Shown here: in pieces, positions 47,597 to 61,300 of the stretch
Position numbering within the stretch: position 1 is the stretch's first letter
Layout of the letters: each line of letters begins with the position of its first letter
Assembly (NCBI GenBank): GCA_037833965.1
Contig: AP031352.1
Location: forward strand, 16,162,501 to 16,226,500
Direction of reading: 5' to 3'
DNA from: Marchantia polymorpha subsp. ruderalis
Taxonomy: Eukaryota; Streptophyta; Marchantiopsida; Marchantiales; Marchantiaceae
Length of the DNA stretch: 64,000 nt
Translations under genes and position numbers: made by a program
Notes under the pieces: model-generated
Seen by the model: only the letters and a program-made list of their open reading frames with translations
Databases searched by the model: none
Told to the model about the DNA's origin: nothing

Positions 47597-50500
47597 AAAA
47601 ACCATGTTGCTTCTACTTAGTTCAAATTCTTGAAAATTCTGCTGTGACACTCTAGTTTTATGAAGAATTAGTCGATCTCATGCAGGGAATTGCTGATTAC
47701 CAATAGATATCTCACCTCTGTATCACTAAGCCTCTGCTTTGAGGCAAATGATTTCCACATGTGGGTTGTTGAACAATTCATAACCCGATCTGTGCACGGT
47801 TGTCTGCTCTGCCCACTATCCTGAATGTCACTGTTTCAAGACCACTGCCCCTTGACCAAGAAACTGCCTAAGGCAGGATGAACGGGAGGAGAGTGTATAG
47901 TCAGATGTCAAATTTCTCGGAAACAAAGTATCCGTGTGATCTTTCTAATACAACCAGATTTTTTGTGCGGTTTTTCCTTGTAATAACTTTCAACGTTAGA
48001 TGAGGTTTTCTACCACATCCCTTAGTACGAAGGACATGCTAAAAATATAAGACTTGAAAGCTCTCAGCTCGAAAACCTTTACCTCATCTCCTTCTGTGCG
48101 ACCAGCTATGCACGGTGTCGAAGTGTTGAGTTTACTGGTTGACGCTATCTCAAGAACAGACACGACGTGTGTGGAAGGACCGCAGACATTAATATACAAG
48201 TCAATTGGTTTGCGCGTTTCCCCTTCTAAGATGACCACTCTGCCCAGAACCACACACCTTGAAGGCTTTCGAATGCAATTAGCGGTACACAGCTTAGTCT
48301 CTGGAGATACAGCTGTGGATTGTGGAGACTGAAAGCTATTACTTGCATTGGACATTATGGAGTACTGTGTCCAGGATAGTCGATGGATGAGTTGTTACTC
48401 AGATCAGAGCTGCACCAGTCTGTGACTAGCAGAATGGGATATTCCCACTCCAATAACGGTACAACTAACTAGCGCAATTATAATTTGTACCTTTACAATT
48501 GTTGTCATGATTTTCTTGAAGTTTATTTTCTTTAACTTCTTGGAGACACAGAGAGCCATGCTTAAGTGGGAGAGTTGTTCTAAAAGGTTTAAGAGTAGGA
48601 ATCGTTTAATAGAGAAGGCGTTCCAATTACTGTCCGAGGAGCTTAATTTCGTAACATCTATATAAGCACAAATTGTTAAGTTGTGTTAGAGATGGTACAA
48701 TGCCGATGTTGTTATTGTGAGCTTGCATCCGCACGGTTCCAAACAGTAAACTGATGAGAAGGAGATCATACGATCCTAGATTCCCAATACCCTTACACGA
48801 ACTATCATGCTAATCTCAGAGAACATGATATAGTTCTCGAAGGATATTACGAATGTTCATGTTTGAACTCTTTTTGTGAAATATCACTCAGCAAGAGCAA
48901 ATCATATTTTGTGAAGAACATGAGTTAACATATACAGCCAATTATCTCCATATATTCGCACATGTCTCTCGTAGATTTTTTCACCTGTGTAGTTTAGCTT
49001 AGATTTGATATCTTGACTTCACGCTTCAGCAAAATAATATCCCGGGTCCCGGCTGAACGTTCAGCACACAAAACCATAATTATGATACACAAACAACAAT
49101 ATGTTGGTGATCTCTTCATGAGCCGAGATTTCTATACCTACCAAAATGACGTCCTTCTAGCATCACCTGTAGAAGATGCCGCAATCCTTTGAGTTGCAGA
49201 AGCGGAATGCCTGGCAATTGAATTGGAAGATTGGATTTCTTCTTAATAATTCTTCCCGGGTTTTGTAACAAGGAGTACCTTATGTTCCAAACTGAAATTT
49301 TCTCTGTGAAATATATATTAACATGTACGTCTAAAGGTAGTTCGACATTCTTCATAATCATATTATTCTTGATTTAATGACACTTTCTTTTATCATTTCA
49401 AGTGGAGTACACCCGCTCGGGTTAAGCCCTTCACCTAAACCCATTGTCTTATGTGTAACGAGAGTTTCTGTTTCGTCCAACATGCAGAATTTTCAAGGAA
49501 AATGTTGTAAATACGGGCAGTATGATCAGAACATGCAGGGTTTACAAGAGACAACAATTTTCATAGGCGGTGTTAATAAATGTGACCTAGAGCAAACATT
49601 TTATTCGCTGAGAGCTGAAGGGGAAACACTCATAACGACATCAAATAACAATAAGTCTTGTGGGAGTAACCGGTAACAGCCATTGAATCAGTTCTGCTTG
49701 GATAACTTAGCGATACCAACATGGTATGATTGTCCATTGTACGCATCCCATATAACGTAGCGTGCCTACAAGTTAAGCGAAGCATTGAATAGTCAACTTC
49801 GATTAAACTCCATCTCCAAATGTGTGATGTGAGGATGACACTCATCTCAATCTAGGTAGCAGAATTTTCATCACTTTGACATTTTATGCAAGTTGCTCTC
49901 GGAGTGGAGACACTCTGGAGTGAACTACTTTACACTCGTTTTCTCGAAAAGGATGTTTCGTTCTGGAACAAGCATGCTTACGAATCGACCCGGATTCATT
50001 TGCATGTGATAATAACAAACAAAAAAAAGGTTCATAATCGTTTGTTATTTCGCATAGAGGAGTTTCTGTGCGATAAGGAAGACATGTCACCACAACGATT
50101 GCCAATGTTTACATGTTCAGCTGTAAGATGTAAATCCTTTCCTCGTAGCAGCCAGCTTTCAGCTTTCTGTCTGAAACTACATGTCTAGCGCTAAGTTGGA
50201 AGTAAAGTTGTCTAGCACGCATTAAGAGCCTTCTGTTGCTCGAGAAGTTTGCTCGAGTTATGAATAAAACTTAGAGAAGCATATTGATATACTTCCAGAC
50301 TGCTCAAAACCCAAATCACAGGAAGTAGTTCACTTTGTTCAGAAGCACAGTGGCGAATTTCGTACAGTACTCTGATTTTCTGACAGGGATTTCTGAACCC
50401 CACGGCCTCTTCGTCGAGCATTCTGTCTACTGCACCACAAGCGTTAACGAGGACGTTTGGCGGACGTGCTGGAAGGCAAGAGGTGCAGCAGATCTTTCTG

Positions 50501-51831
50501 TACCGTACCCGGGCCGCAGCCGACGCTGCAGAAGGTCGGCGGTCTTTCCCTGCCCCATAACGTAGCCCATACGTGCCGATAGCTTAGCCCGCCCCGCACT
50601 CACCAGAATAGGAAGACATAGAATGCGAGGAAAGCATCACGAGCTCCAACGACAGTCCTACCATTAGCACCATGCGTCTTGCCAGATTGATCTTACCATA
50701 TTGTATGCGGGCCTGTAAGGTACCTCGATTCCAAGTGTTTGCATACGTATCCGTCCAAATTCAAGCCGAATGGTCTCGCTCTGGACTTTCGTTGTGAGAA
50801 GACGAGGTAGAATATTCTACCAATGGGTCAACTAAGGTGGGTGAGAAACCTGTTCCACTGCTGCTGTTTATACCCCTTCCAACAACACTCGAGTTGCACA
50901 TGCTGGCCAGAGATGTTCGCCACATGAATTCGTACGCTCAGACTGAGTACGCCGAAACTAGCGAAATTCTTCAACCGGACCTTCCCATTTGGCTGTCGGG
51001 AAATGACTACGGTCACGACGCAGCGAGGGAAGTATATGAGAGCCATGTACTGCATCGTTGACAACCGGCGTTCCCCACGGTGAAACTTTCCTGCTTGGCT
51101 GCCAGGTGTTGGTGGAGTCTGTTCACCAAGAACGTAGGCATGAGCGAGGCCCATAAGTTAGTTCCTCCTTTTCCCATTATTGTTGGGAAATTGGAATTCC
51201 CAGCCGGCCCCTGCCCTGCCCTGCCCGCCCATCCGAGCCCGAGGCCACTTAATCATTCAAGGAGAGATCTGCAGTTCTGTGTGGGGGCGGTGTCAAGATT
51301 AGTAATCCAGGCCTGGGCTTTGGGTGGGGCCATGGGAAGGTGGAGGCGAGGCGAGGGTTTAGAGGGGGTCCTAAGATGGGGAAAGGGAGGGAGCTGGAGG
51401 AACGTTGGTCCGGGCTGTGCTGTACTTGTTCTGGGAAGGAAGAAAGGAGGGAGTTTGGATAGGGCGGGAAAGTGATGGAGGGAAACCATATGCCGCAGCC
51501 GCAGGCACCTTGCTCCTCATGATCCCGGGGCCAAGAGCCTGTGGCGTTTTGCTGTTGTTGCTGCCCGTGTGTGACTCAACAGAGTCCCTTTGGCTGGGGA
51601 AGGGGGGAGGGGGGAGGAAGGGAGGAAGGAGGGGGGATAGTTAGTTCTACCGTGTTTCAAGATGTTATTGTTTATTTTCAGCCTCCCCACCCCCTCCTCC
51701 CTCCCCACTCCCCGCCGTCAGAGTAGTGAGTCTGAGCCTCCTCTTGAAGTCTTATGTGTATCTCATATAGACACAAACTGCATGCTCTTGGACTCACTTT
51801 CCCAGACCTCTGAAAGAGTGTAGGAGGAGGT

Positions 51832-51860
51832 GGAGGGAGGGAGGGAGGGAGGGAGGGAGC
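51832..51860 (+). repeat. GGGA tandem tract with G-quadruplex potential
   Basis: Seven consecutive ggga-type units lie in the MSH6 upstream region. More than four GGG runs with single-base loops meet the usual G-quadruplex pattern. A second G-rich block lies at about 51598-51640. Confidence 0.85.
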
Positions 51861-52168
51861 TCTGGAGTTCCTTGGCAAGGCGGTTTTTGCACAGGCACTG
51901 TGAGCACAACAGTGCGTCATATGAGCCTTGGATTGACTTGAGATGCAATTGAGGTACTTTTGAGTGGGAAGAGAATTATCAAGGTGAGGAACTGCAAGGA
52001 AAAGCTCCGGGGGGCAGTTCAGGCAAGCAGTCAAGGAGGGGCGGGCAGAGGACATTGGCGGGGCTGATCGTCGTGGAGGGGTGCAGAACAGGTGCGGATT
52101 GTGGTGTGGAGCCTTCAGGATGGCGGATGTCATCGAGGTGTTGCTGTCTGGCTGATTGAATTGTCAAG

Positions 52169-52289
52169 GTGAGTAGGAAGAAATTGTGTTTCTCTTGCAT
52201 TTTGGTTCAGATTGTAGATTGTACGTGCGGAATTCTGAATTGTCCCATTTTTGTCTGCTGGTTGATTTTGGCATGGTTTTGCATATCAG
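52169..52289 (+). other. Probable 5' untranslated intron of MSH6
   Basis: A strong donor (tcaag followed by GTGAGT at 52169) and an acceptor (GCATATCAG ending 52289) bracket 121 nt of T-rich sequence shortly before the MSH6 start codon. Leader introns are common in plant genes. Transcript evidence would decide. Confidence 0.45.
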
Positions 52290-52323
52290 GAAATTGAAAC
52301 TTTGGCAACATTGAATTCAACCC

Positions 52324-55300
52324 ATGCCTCCTGCTAAGAAAGTAGGTGCTGGTGCGGCAACCGCACCAGCATCTTCTCAGCAACGCTCCATCGCGTCATT
52401 CTTTGAGTCTGGCTCTAAAGCCAATACTGCTTCCAAGCCCACTGCCTCTGCCAAGAATACCAAACCATCTCTGAACATACCTTCTGTCAATGAATCATCA
52501 CCTGCTGTGAAGAGGGCCCGAAATGGCAGCCAATCAAAATCCCCTCCCCCAGCCGATGGAAATTCTGAATCAAAACTAGAAGTCCCCGTTTCTCCTGAAA
52601 TGAATGGGAGCAAAAAAGCCTCACCATCAAAGAAAAAAGTAACCGACGGAGTGCAAACTCCGTCTCCAACAGAAGCTCCCTGCCCAGCGAAATCTGTCAC
52701 CAAGTTTTTTGGGAGAAGGGGAAAGAACGCTACCAAAGCAGAAGGGACGGCTGACCTTCCTGCGTTGGAATCGGCCAAGGCTGGAAATGGCAGAGGATCT
52801 CCGAACCGAGGAGACTCCGTTGTGGGCATGAGGCTTAGGGTATGGTGGCCTCTGGACAGAGTGTGGTATCCAGGGAGGGTCAAAGCGTTCAATAACGAGA
52901 ATGGTACACATGTGATTGCTTATGATGACGGGGAAGATGAGATTGTGACATTGAGCAAGGAGAAGCTAGACTGGCTCGACGAGAACGAAGCTCTGGAGGG
53001 CTTGCAAAAACTCGCTGGTGCACGCACCAAGCGTCGAGGGTTAAAAGCAGACGAGGACCTGCCTGCAAACGGGAAACGGAAGAAGAGCAGCAGTGAAGAA
53101 AGGACCCTCGACAGCCCTAGAATGCAGCAACCAGAGGAGGATGGTGGCTCTCCTGATAAACTTGCAAGAAGGAATAAGAGGGCTCGGACCACAGCCGACG
53201 CCGACAGCCCGGTGAAATTGACCGTCACGGCAGATCTATTCGACGAAGTGGACATGGCAATGCCGAAAGAAGAGGAAGTGAAGGTGCGGAGGAGGTTGAA
53301 GAAAAAAGTTTCCCCTACCGAGCTGGAACCAAAAGTCGAAGAAGTGGAGATGCTGGATGTTGAGGATCTTGAGGTGGCAACGACATTAGCTGAGCACAAG
53401 CTCAAAGAATCCATGGTTGTAGGGAAGAGACCCGGCACCTCGGCCCGACGATTGCAGCTTGAACAACTTGCTGCACTGCAACATTCCAGTTCTGAAGAAG
53501 AGCAAGAGGAGGAAGAAGACTCTCCTTTGAACGAGACTCTGGCCGATCTTGCCTCCAAGAAGATACCAAGCAAGACTGAAAAATCCTTGGTTAGTCAGAA
53601 GACTGCGAAGGAATTCTTTTCAGAGAAGCTTTCGGGAGCGAGGGCACAGAAATGCTCAGCGGATACACATCCTGGAAGGTTGAAGCCTGTGTCTGAAGTC
53701 AAGCAGGACTCAGCCGAGAAAAAGGTGAAATCGGCCCCAATTGACAAACAAACTTTAAGAGAAGCTTTGTCTGGAGGCTTGAAGGGTGTTACATCTCTCG
53801 AGAAAGCAGAGGTTTGCAAAAGCCCACAGGAAATAGAAGCACGTAAGTTTTCTCACCGATTTCAGTCGCCACGCCTGTGTTCATGAATCATGTGGATGCG
53901 CTCTTTTCTAGGTAATGTCGTCAAATTTTGATTTGTGATAGTTCCTTGTCGGTGAGAGGAGTTCGAACGGGATCGGATTTCACAACCTAAATTGATGGAA
54001 GAGATGGTAAATGCTAAATCTTTGTGATGATCTATGTGCCACAGAACGATTAGCTCGGGGTGAACTTCATGCAGCCTTGGTTGGAGAACCGGCTGCACGG
54101 TTTTTAGGTCGAGTGGAGGAGAAGTTCAAGTTTCTTGGAAGGTAGGATGAAAGCTGTTTTTACCCCCGTTTCCAATGCGAGATGTGGTGTGTATTCTGGA
54201 TTGATTTGGTGAGCAGGCGCTGATGATGAAATAGTCATCAGGAAAGTTCACAATAGAAGTCTATGTCAATCGATTACAAATCTGCAGGCAGCTTCTCAAT
54301 TGGTTGCATATGGACAGGAACCGAAAGGATGCTTCTGGAAGGCGCCCTTCGGATCCCAATTACGATCCTCGAACGGTCTACTTGCCCCAGGATTTCACGA
54401 AGGAACTCTCCGGAGGCCAGGTGCTCATCTTTGTCCTATTTCAACTGAAAATCAGATTCAGTAAACTCGTTTTCAACCATTTGCATCATTTATTTATCTG
54501 TGTATTGTGTGGTTCCACTGCGCTTCAAATGAAAAGCTTTGTGGTGCCGTTCTGGTCGACATGTTGAACCTGATTACGGAATAATCGTTGTCACAGCTGC
54601 AATGGTGGGAGTTCAAGTCTAAGCATATGGATAAGGTTCTACTGTTCAAGGTAACTTCAGCTATTCAGCTTTTATTTGTCGTCCAATTTGTTTCAACCTT
54701 CGCAGCGTTTGACGTAGATCCGATGTCAGTTCCTGAATCAATCGTACTCATGAACGTGTGCCTGTCATGGCCTGAAAATCATAGCCCCCGGCCCTAGGCT
54801 GAATGGTGCTAGTCTTAAAGCAGAGAGTTATTAGAGCAGAGAATACAAATGTGGGAGAGTACTTGGGAATAGGGAATATCTTTTGTGGTGTGGGATTTTT
54901 TCCCATAAATAAGATCAGTTCAGAGTTTCCTGGCATCAAACAGGAAGCTGTGTACTAATTCATCCACCTGACGGTTTTAGAGGCCCGGTAACAATGGCAA
55001 AGTGCGGCTGCTTCGAGCTTTGGATCAAGGCTATTGACGTACATGATCACTGTGGACTGCACCTGCAGAGCGGTGGTACGGAACAGTTTATGGTTTATGT
55101 TAGAGAAAGATAGAGCTTCATTCCATCATAATGATGAGCATGAATGATTTTCTCCTTGCCACCCAGTGTGCAAGTCGCAAAAGAGTTCCACGTCCCGGCT
55201 CCTTTTGTGACTGAAAAGGATGATCGCATTCGCAACTTGAACTCTAGGCGCGTCCTAAGGCAAGGAGTCCTGAAGAGAGTGCTTGAAGGTATCGGATTCG

Positions 55301-58300
55301 AGGTCTAGCCTAACTAAAGAGATATCGATATGTTGCTTGCGTCCTCGTTGGGTCATCACTTTGTGTGAGTGACTCGTAATTACCATCGTCTCTGAAATGC
55401 AAACGTCCCTGGTTCCATCTTCCGTAAATCTACTTCAAGGAAATATTTTCGCACTCGCAAATTCCAGCACCTTATTCAACCGAAGTTTAGTAGGTCTTTC
55501 TTGGTCGTCGAGATTATGTGAGGCGCATTTCACCATCGGACGATGCTAAGGCCATTCTGAAGATTCGCTCAAGTCTTTCCTCGTAGTGTTGTTCCGGTGT
55601 GGATATTTTAACTAGAACTCATGCAAGTAGGAACTCAGAGGAAGGGGTTTTTAAGTGTGGAGGTTTTGGTAAGAACAGATAAGTGTATCCAAGATAGTTC
55701 CGGGATACAGGTGATTTGGCATTTGCCTTCTCCACGTAATTTTGGCAATATCCCAACAAATCTAAAGATAGGTTACTGCTCTTCAGATCTTTCTCCTACT
55801 CGAGCTATTCGTGTGGGTCGGGATATAATTGTACGAAAGTCTTTCGGTGTACTGTTTCCAGCTTGGAGCCTTGACGAGGCTTAGAAGTCCGTCAGTGAAA
55901 GTATTTAGTAGGAAATTTATTAAATGCTGCATACGAAGATGAGTTTGAACTAGTTTCTGCCTGCAGGTGGGGAAGTTCTACGAAATGTTTGAAATGGATG
56001 CCCACATCGGAGCCCAAGAACTGGATCTGCAGTACATGAAGGTTCATTTCTTATTTTCATCTTTATCACATTATCATGTATCCATAACCCGCAGTGGAAT
56101 TTGTTCCAGTCTGTTTAACGAGTACAATGTATTTATGCAAGGCGTTTGTGGAGCTCACGGGATTCATGTCTAATAGCTCTAATTGTGCAGGGTGACCAAC
56201 CTCATTGTGGGTTTCCTGAGAAGAACTACGCGGTCAATGCTGAAAAGCTGGCTCAAAAGGTATATTACATGTGGGTCTATCGTTCACTCTAATTTGGCAT
56301 GGCTCATCAGCATTTGGCTGTTTACTGGCTGTCAAGTTTCATCGCCCGCCACCTTTCTTTCTTCTTTCTTTTATAGCCGTTAGAGGACTCTTAGCTTGAA
56401 ACTACTCCCCAAAGTCTACTAAAGGTGATAGACGTTGGTACGTTGGGGTCTTTTGATGTGGGATATATTTCTCTAGTGTCTTTAAATTAATATGTCTCAA
56501 TGAATGAAGTTGATGAGTGTACCAAAGTCTCCTCAATTTGAATCTGTTCCCGAATCTGCAGAAAGCAATCGATTGTCCATAACTTGGGGCTTACTGGTAC
56601 AGGGATATCGAGTCTTGATTGTGGAGCAGACGGAGACGCCTGAGCAGTTAGAACAGAGGAAACGAAAAACCGGTTCTAAGGATAAGGTGCGAATTTACTG
56701 CTAATTTTTTCATTCCTTTCTTCAGATTTTGTTTCATAGTTTTAGTACAGACTATTCGACCACTCATTATTACAATTTCTCCCCTGGGAGCAGGTTGTGA
56801 GACGTGAAGTTTGTGCTGTCATCACCAAGGGGACGTTAGTGGATGGGGATATGCTAGTTGCAAGGCCCGATGCGGCATATCTTTTGTCAATCACAGAGCG
56901 GGATTTTCCCTTCAATGAGGTCTCTGAGAACGGTCTTCCAATAGCACGTTCAAAGTCTGAAGCACAAGCTTGTATCATAGGAATGTGTACTGTCGATACT
57001 TCAACCAGCCACATTATGTTGGGCCAGGTATGTTTCGATATTCAGGATGCGGCACACTCGTCTTGGTCCTGGGGTCTGCTACAATGTCTAGAAGTACCCA
57101 TTTGAAATTTTCCTCGTTATGTTTATGCGTTCTAGGATGGATAATTTTCTTTGCTTGGCCAATGATACTTCCGAAGGATCCTGAACTCATTTTTATTTGG
57201 GTGCAGTTTTGTGATGACATGGCGAGAACTAGACTTCGTGGACTGCTAGCAGAAATAAGACCAGTGGAGGTAATTAAACCCCATGGCCTCCTCACGGACG
57301 CCACAGAACGTGCTCTGAAGGATCATACAAGGCAGCCTCTTGTGACATCTTTGGCTCCCGGAAAGGAATTTTGGGATGCCAAGCGATCGATCAGAGAAAT
57401 CATGACAATATTTGCAAGTTTTAAACCTGCGGAAAGGGCATCCCAAAATCTTCAGGAAAATGGGATTGCTGAAAGCGAAGCCGTGACAGAGAATAATTGC
57501 CTGCCAGAGGCTCTACAAAGATTGGTAGAAGCGGATGAACTTGGTGAATTGGCACTGTCATCACTAGGTGGCGCTCTGTTTTACTTGCAGCAGGCCCTCT
57601 TAGATCAAACTGTGTTAAGGCTAGGCCGCGTTGACTTGCTCCCCGGTACAGATTCTTTCAACATGACAAAACCTTCTGCCACATGCGAAGGACTAATCGA
57701 GTCTAATGGAGGACTATCACCCATCAAACGGAGCGAGGGAATTGCTGGCAGTGATCTAGAGCCTTACTTGTTGATGGATGCAACCGCTTTGGAGAATCTG
57801 GAAATTATAGAAAACAATCGAGATGGTGGGACCCGTGGGTAAGAATAAATGGCCATGCTCAGTATATGAAGAGCTGTATGATTAATGCTTCATTAACTCG
57901 TTCGATGTCTTCGTCGTCTTTCGAGATTTTCATTGCGTGTGTTTTGAGGAAACCTTAATTCTGTAGGATCGTGTTGTAGGACACTGCTGGGGCACTTGGA
58001 CTACTGTGTGACTCCTTACGGCCGGAGGCTGCTCAAACAGTGGCTTGTTAGACCTCTCATGCGAGTGGATTCCATTGTCAAGAGACAAGAAGCTATTCAC
58101 GACTTAAAGGTAGAACCTTTCTTCAAATCTCAAGCTTGAAGTTTCTAGTGCAGTGGTCATCGTATACAGCGTTCAGACCATATAATGTGTACTTACTGCT
58201 CGTTTGAAACTGGAATATCTGCGTAGACTGTGGCCTCCGAAGCAGCCACGAGTTTCAGAAAGGAGTTGCGGAGTCAACCTGATATGGAGCGATTTCTTTC

Positions 58301-61300
58301 AAGGTTGCACGCGTACAGGTGAATGATGAAACGACCCGCAGTCTTCTTTGATTTCGCACTCATCCTGATTAGATCAAGTGCTGACAGATTTGATGATTGG
58401 TGAAAAGTAGAACTTGTGTACTTGAGGCATCCGGCATGTTCAACTGACAGCTCTCCATTTTCTTGCATTAAACAAACCATTACAGTGATGAAAGCGGGAG
58501 GAATGCTCAGAAAGTTGTGCTGTATGAAGATGCCGCGAAGAAACTTTTGCAAGAACTGCTGGCTACTCTCCGTGGATGCCAGGCACTACTTCAAGCTGTC
58601 AAGAGTTTCGAAGTCGTTCTTCCTGAGTTATCCTCTGATCGCTTGAAGCAGTTAATTAGCCCAGGTGGGTTAAAATTTTTTTTCTTCATGTTGAGGATGC
58701 CCTGTTCGTTGTAAGTATGTTGACGTAATCCTTTTTGAAGTCGTCCATACTCAGCTGGTATGCAGATTTCTCGGATCACTCTTTTTATGTGTGAAGTCCG
58801 TACCAAATGTAACTGACTTGTCTACATGTTATTGTCCAGACGGAGGACTTTCCGAGATGTTCAGTATCATTGAAAACTTTGAGACAGCTTTCGACTGGGA
58901 TGAAGCCGAGACAACGGGCCGTATTGTTCCTAGTGTCGAAGGTGTTGATGCAGAATTTGACGAGGCGGACTCCACAGTCAAATCAGTTTCCGAAAAATTG
59001 TCAGATTACTTGAGCAAGCAAAGGAAGAAGTTTGGTAACTCCTCTGAGGTAATTGGATTATGTTCAGGACTTCATAGGGACTGGTCCCATTGATTGCTGT
59101 GTTAAGTAAACTATCTGAGGTCTTTGAAACCTTCAGTGGGTCAGGGTGGTGCCCAGTATCATCATGTCGGGATCTATGCTGAATGAATCATATCTGTCCT
59201 GTGACCTCAGATCAATTATGTCACTGTCGGCAAAGAAGCCTATCAGATGGAGGTTCCAGAAGAATTGCATGCGAAGGTGCCTGCCAGCTATGAAGTACGA
59301 TCTTCACGAAAGGTTCGTACACGGGCCTTTCTGCTACACTTCAAGTGACGTATTTTATTAGTTTGGAGCACAGGCTTTGCACATTATGGTGGTTGCTAAC
59401 CATGTAAGATGCTCAATCAAATACTATCCATCCAGGGTTATCGGCGGTATTGGACACCCGAGATCAAAGAACTTCTGCAGGATTTGACAGCCGGCGAGCA
59501 GCAGAGAGAACAAGCACTTCAAGGCATACTTAAAGGTCTTGTGAAACGCTTCTGTGGACATTATCAGAAGTGGCTGTTTCTGATCAAGTCAGTTGCAGGT
59601 AATGAGATTCATAAACCAATGGCGCATTCGATATTTCGATCGTTAAGATGGCAAGAGAGATATCACTTGTAGCACATCCAGTATCATGTGTTTGTCCGTA
59701 AATGTCAAAATACATTGGATAAATTCTATTTTAACAGACCCATTTGTTTGTGACCGGTAATTCCATTTGTCTGACTGGTTTCAGGATTATTAATTTGTTC
59801 TGGACCTGTACGTAGTGTGACATATGTTTATATATTTTGCAGAGCTGGACGTGCTAATAAGTTTAGCAGAGGCAAGCGAGTACGCTGCTCCAACTTGCAG
59901 GCCATCATTTGTCTCGGCGGATCCCAACTCAAGTGCATCTTACCAAACCCCGATGATCTCCGCAAGAAGTCTTCGGCACCCAACGCTTAGACTTAATGGA
60001 GGTGGTACAGTTGTTCCGAATGATATTGAGCTGGGCGGTAGCCATACATCCTTCATGTTGCTGACAGGACCAAACATGGGTGGAAAGTCTACTCTTATTA
60101 GGCAAGTCTGCCTCGCAGTTATTCTTGCTCAGGTACGGTCCTCCTAATATATTTTACAATTCACTGTCATGTTGAGTTCTGTTCGAAAAGATAGTACCTT
60201 GAAAATGTCCTGACCATACAAAATGAATAGTTAAGAGCAAATACTGGACTAAGAGCTTTCAGAGCTAAGTTTAAGATGAGAGTTGTTAACAGTAAGGACT
60301 AGGTACAGGCGAGGCACTATCCTGCAAATGCACTAAGTTTCTGATTGTATCTCTCAGGACAAATGTATGTTCCGTGTCGTTGTTTGGGAGTCTTGAGTAT
60401 TAGGGCGTCTGCCAACCGTTGCATGAGGAATCGCAGATATCGAGTTTTACACCCTTTTGTTGTGCCGATTTCTCCATCTTGATCATCAGCTTTGTGGCTT
60501 TGTTTCGCTGTCTTTTTTGCTAATTATTCTAACTTGTGGATGCTGCAGATCGGGGCGAATGTGCCTGCAGAGCAATTTGAAATGAGCCCAGTTGATAAAC
60601 TGTTCGTCCGAATGGGCGCAAGGGATCATATAATGGCTGGCCAAAGCACGTTTCTTGTAGAGATGTCAGAGACTGCAGCAATGCTGGTAAGTTGACATTG
60701 CTGCTCCCGAAACCGTGCCGAAACACACCTGCAATTGAAAATATGCACGACTCTGAGCTTCTGTTGACACAACGCACTTTTTAAACGCGTCTCACAACTT
60801 TAGCCTCAAAAGTCCATTGTCTCAGAATTATGCCGATGCACCAGACTCTAAGCTAGAAGTTACGTTGTAGAAATTTCAAAATCTTAGGATTTCATGTGTA
60901 TACCACGGTATATCAAATCAGTCCTCAACTAACTTGAGACTTTCACTGACTTGACGAACTCTGGACTAGGAGGTAATATTTTACTGGAGAAGTGGAGGTT
61001 TTTCTGACATGGTGAGGAAACTGAACGCCTTGTTTTTCAGAGAGGTGCTACCAGCAATTCTCTTGTAGCTTTAGACGAACTGGGACGTGGCACTTCAACT
61101 GCAGACGGGCAGGCGATAGCGTACGTTTTATATTTGGACCTTTCAAGCATTCTGAGCAGTAATAGCGAACTTTTCATCGCAACATCGAATTAGCTATTAT
61201 CTTAGTTCCTCTCTCAAATGTTTCAGATTAGCATTAACTCAGTGAGGGTAATGATGTGATTAGAGGTTTCTCTAGTCTGCGTGATTTCCCCTTCGATTCC

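Larger units (their letters stand above)
47597..52323. other. Intergenic sequence and MSH6 promoter
   Basis: No gene is supported across 4.7 kb. The 119-codon minus frame at 47996-48355 is the most protein-like but lacks a recognisable domain and partner exons. From about 51180 the plus strand turns G-rich, with several guanine runs (51598-51640 and 51832-51860), consistent with the MSH6 promoter and 5' untranslated exon. A possible 5' untranslated intron is listed separately. Confidence 0.5.

Noticed and set aside
47996-48355. 119-codon minus-strand frame between PSB28 and MSH6
   Set aside because: It is moderately protein-like, but without a domain, promoter context or partner exons I cannot support it as a gene.
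52377-53573. Long minus-strand frames of 171 and 217 codons
   Set aside because: Both are antisense shadows of MSH6 exon 1. The Ser-rich translation reflects the complementary Glu/Lys codons.
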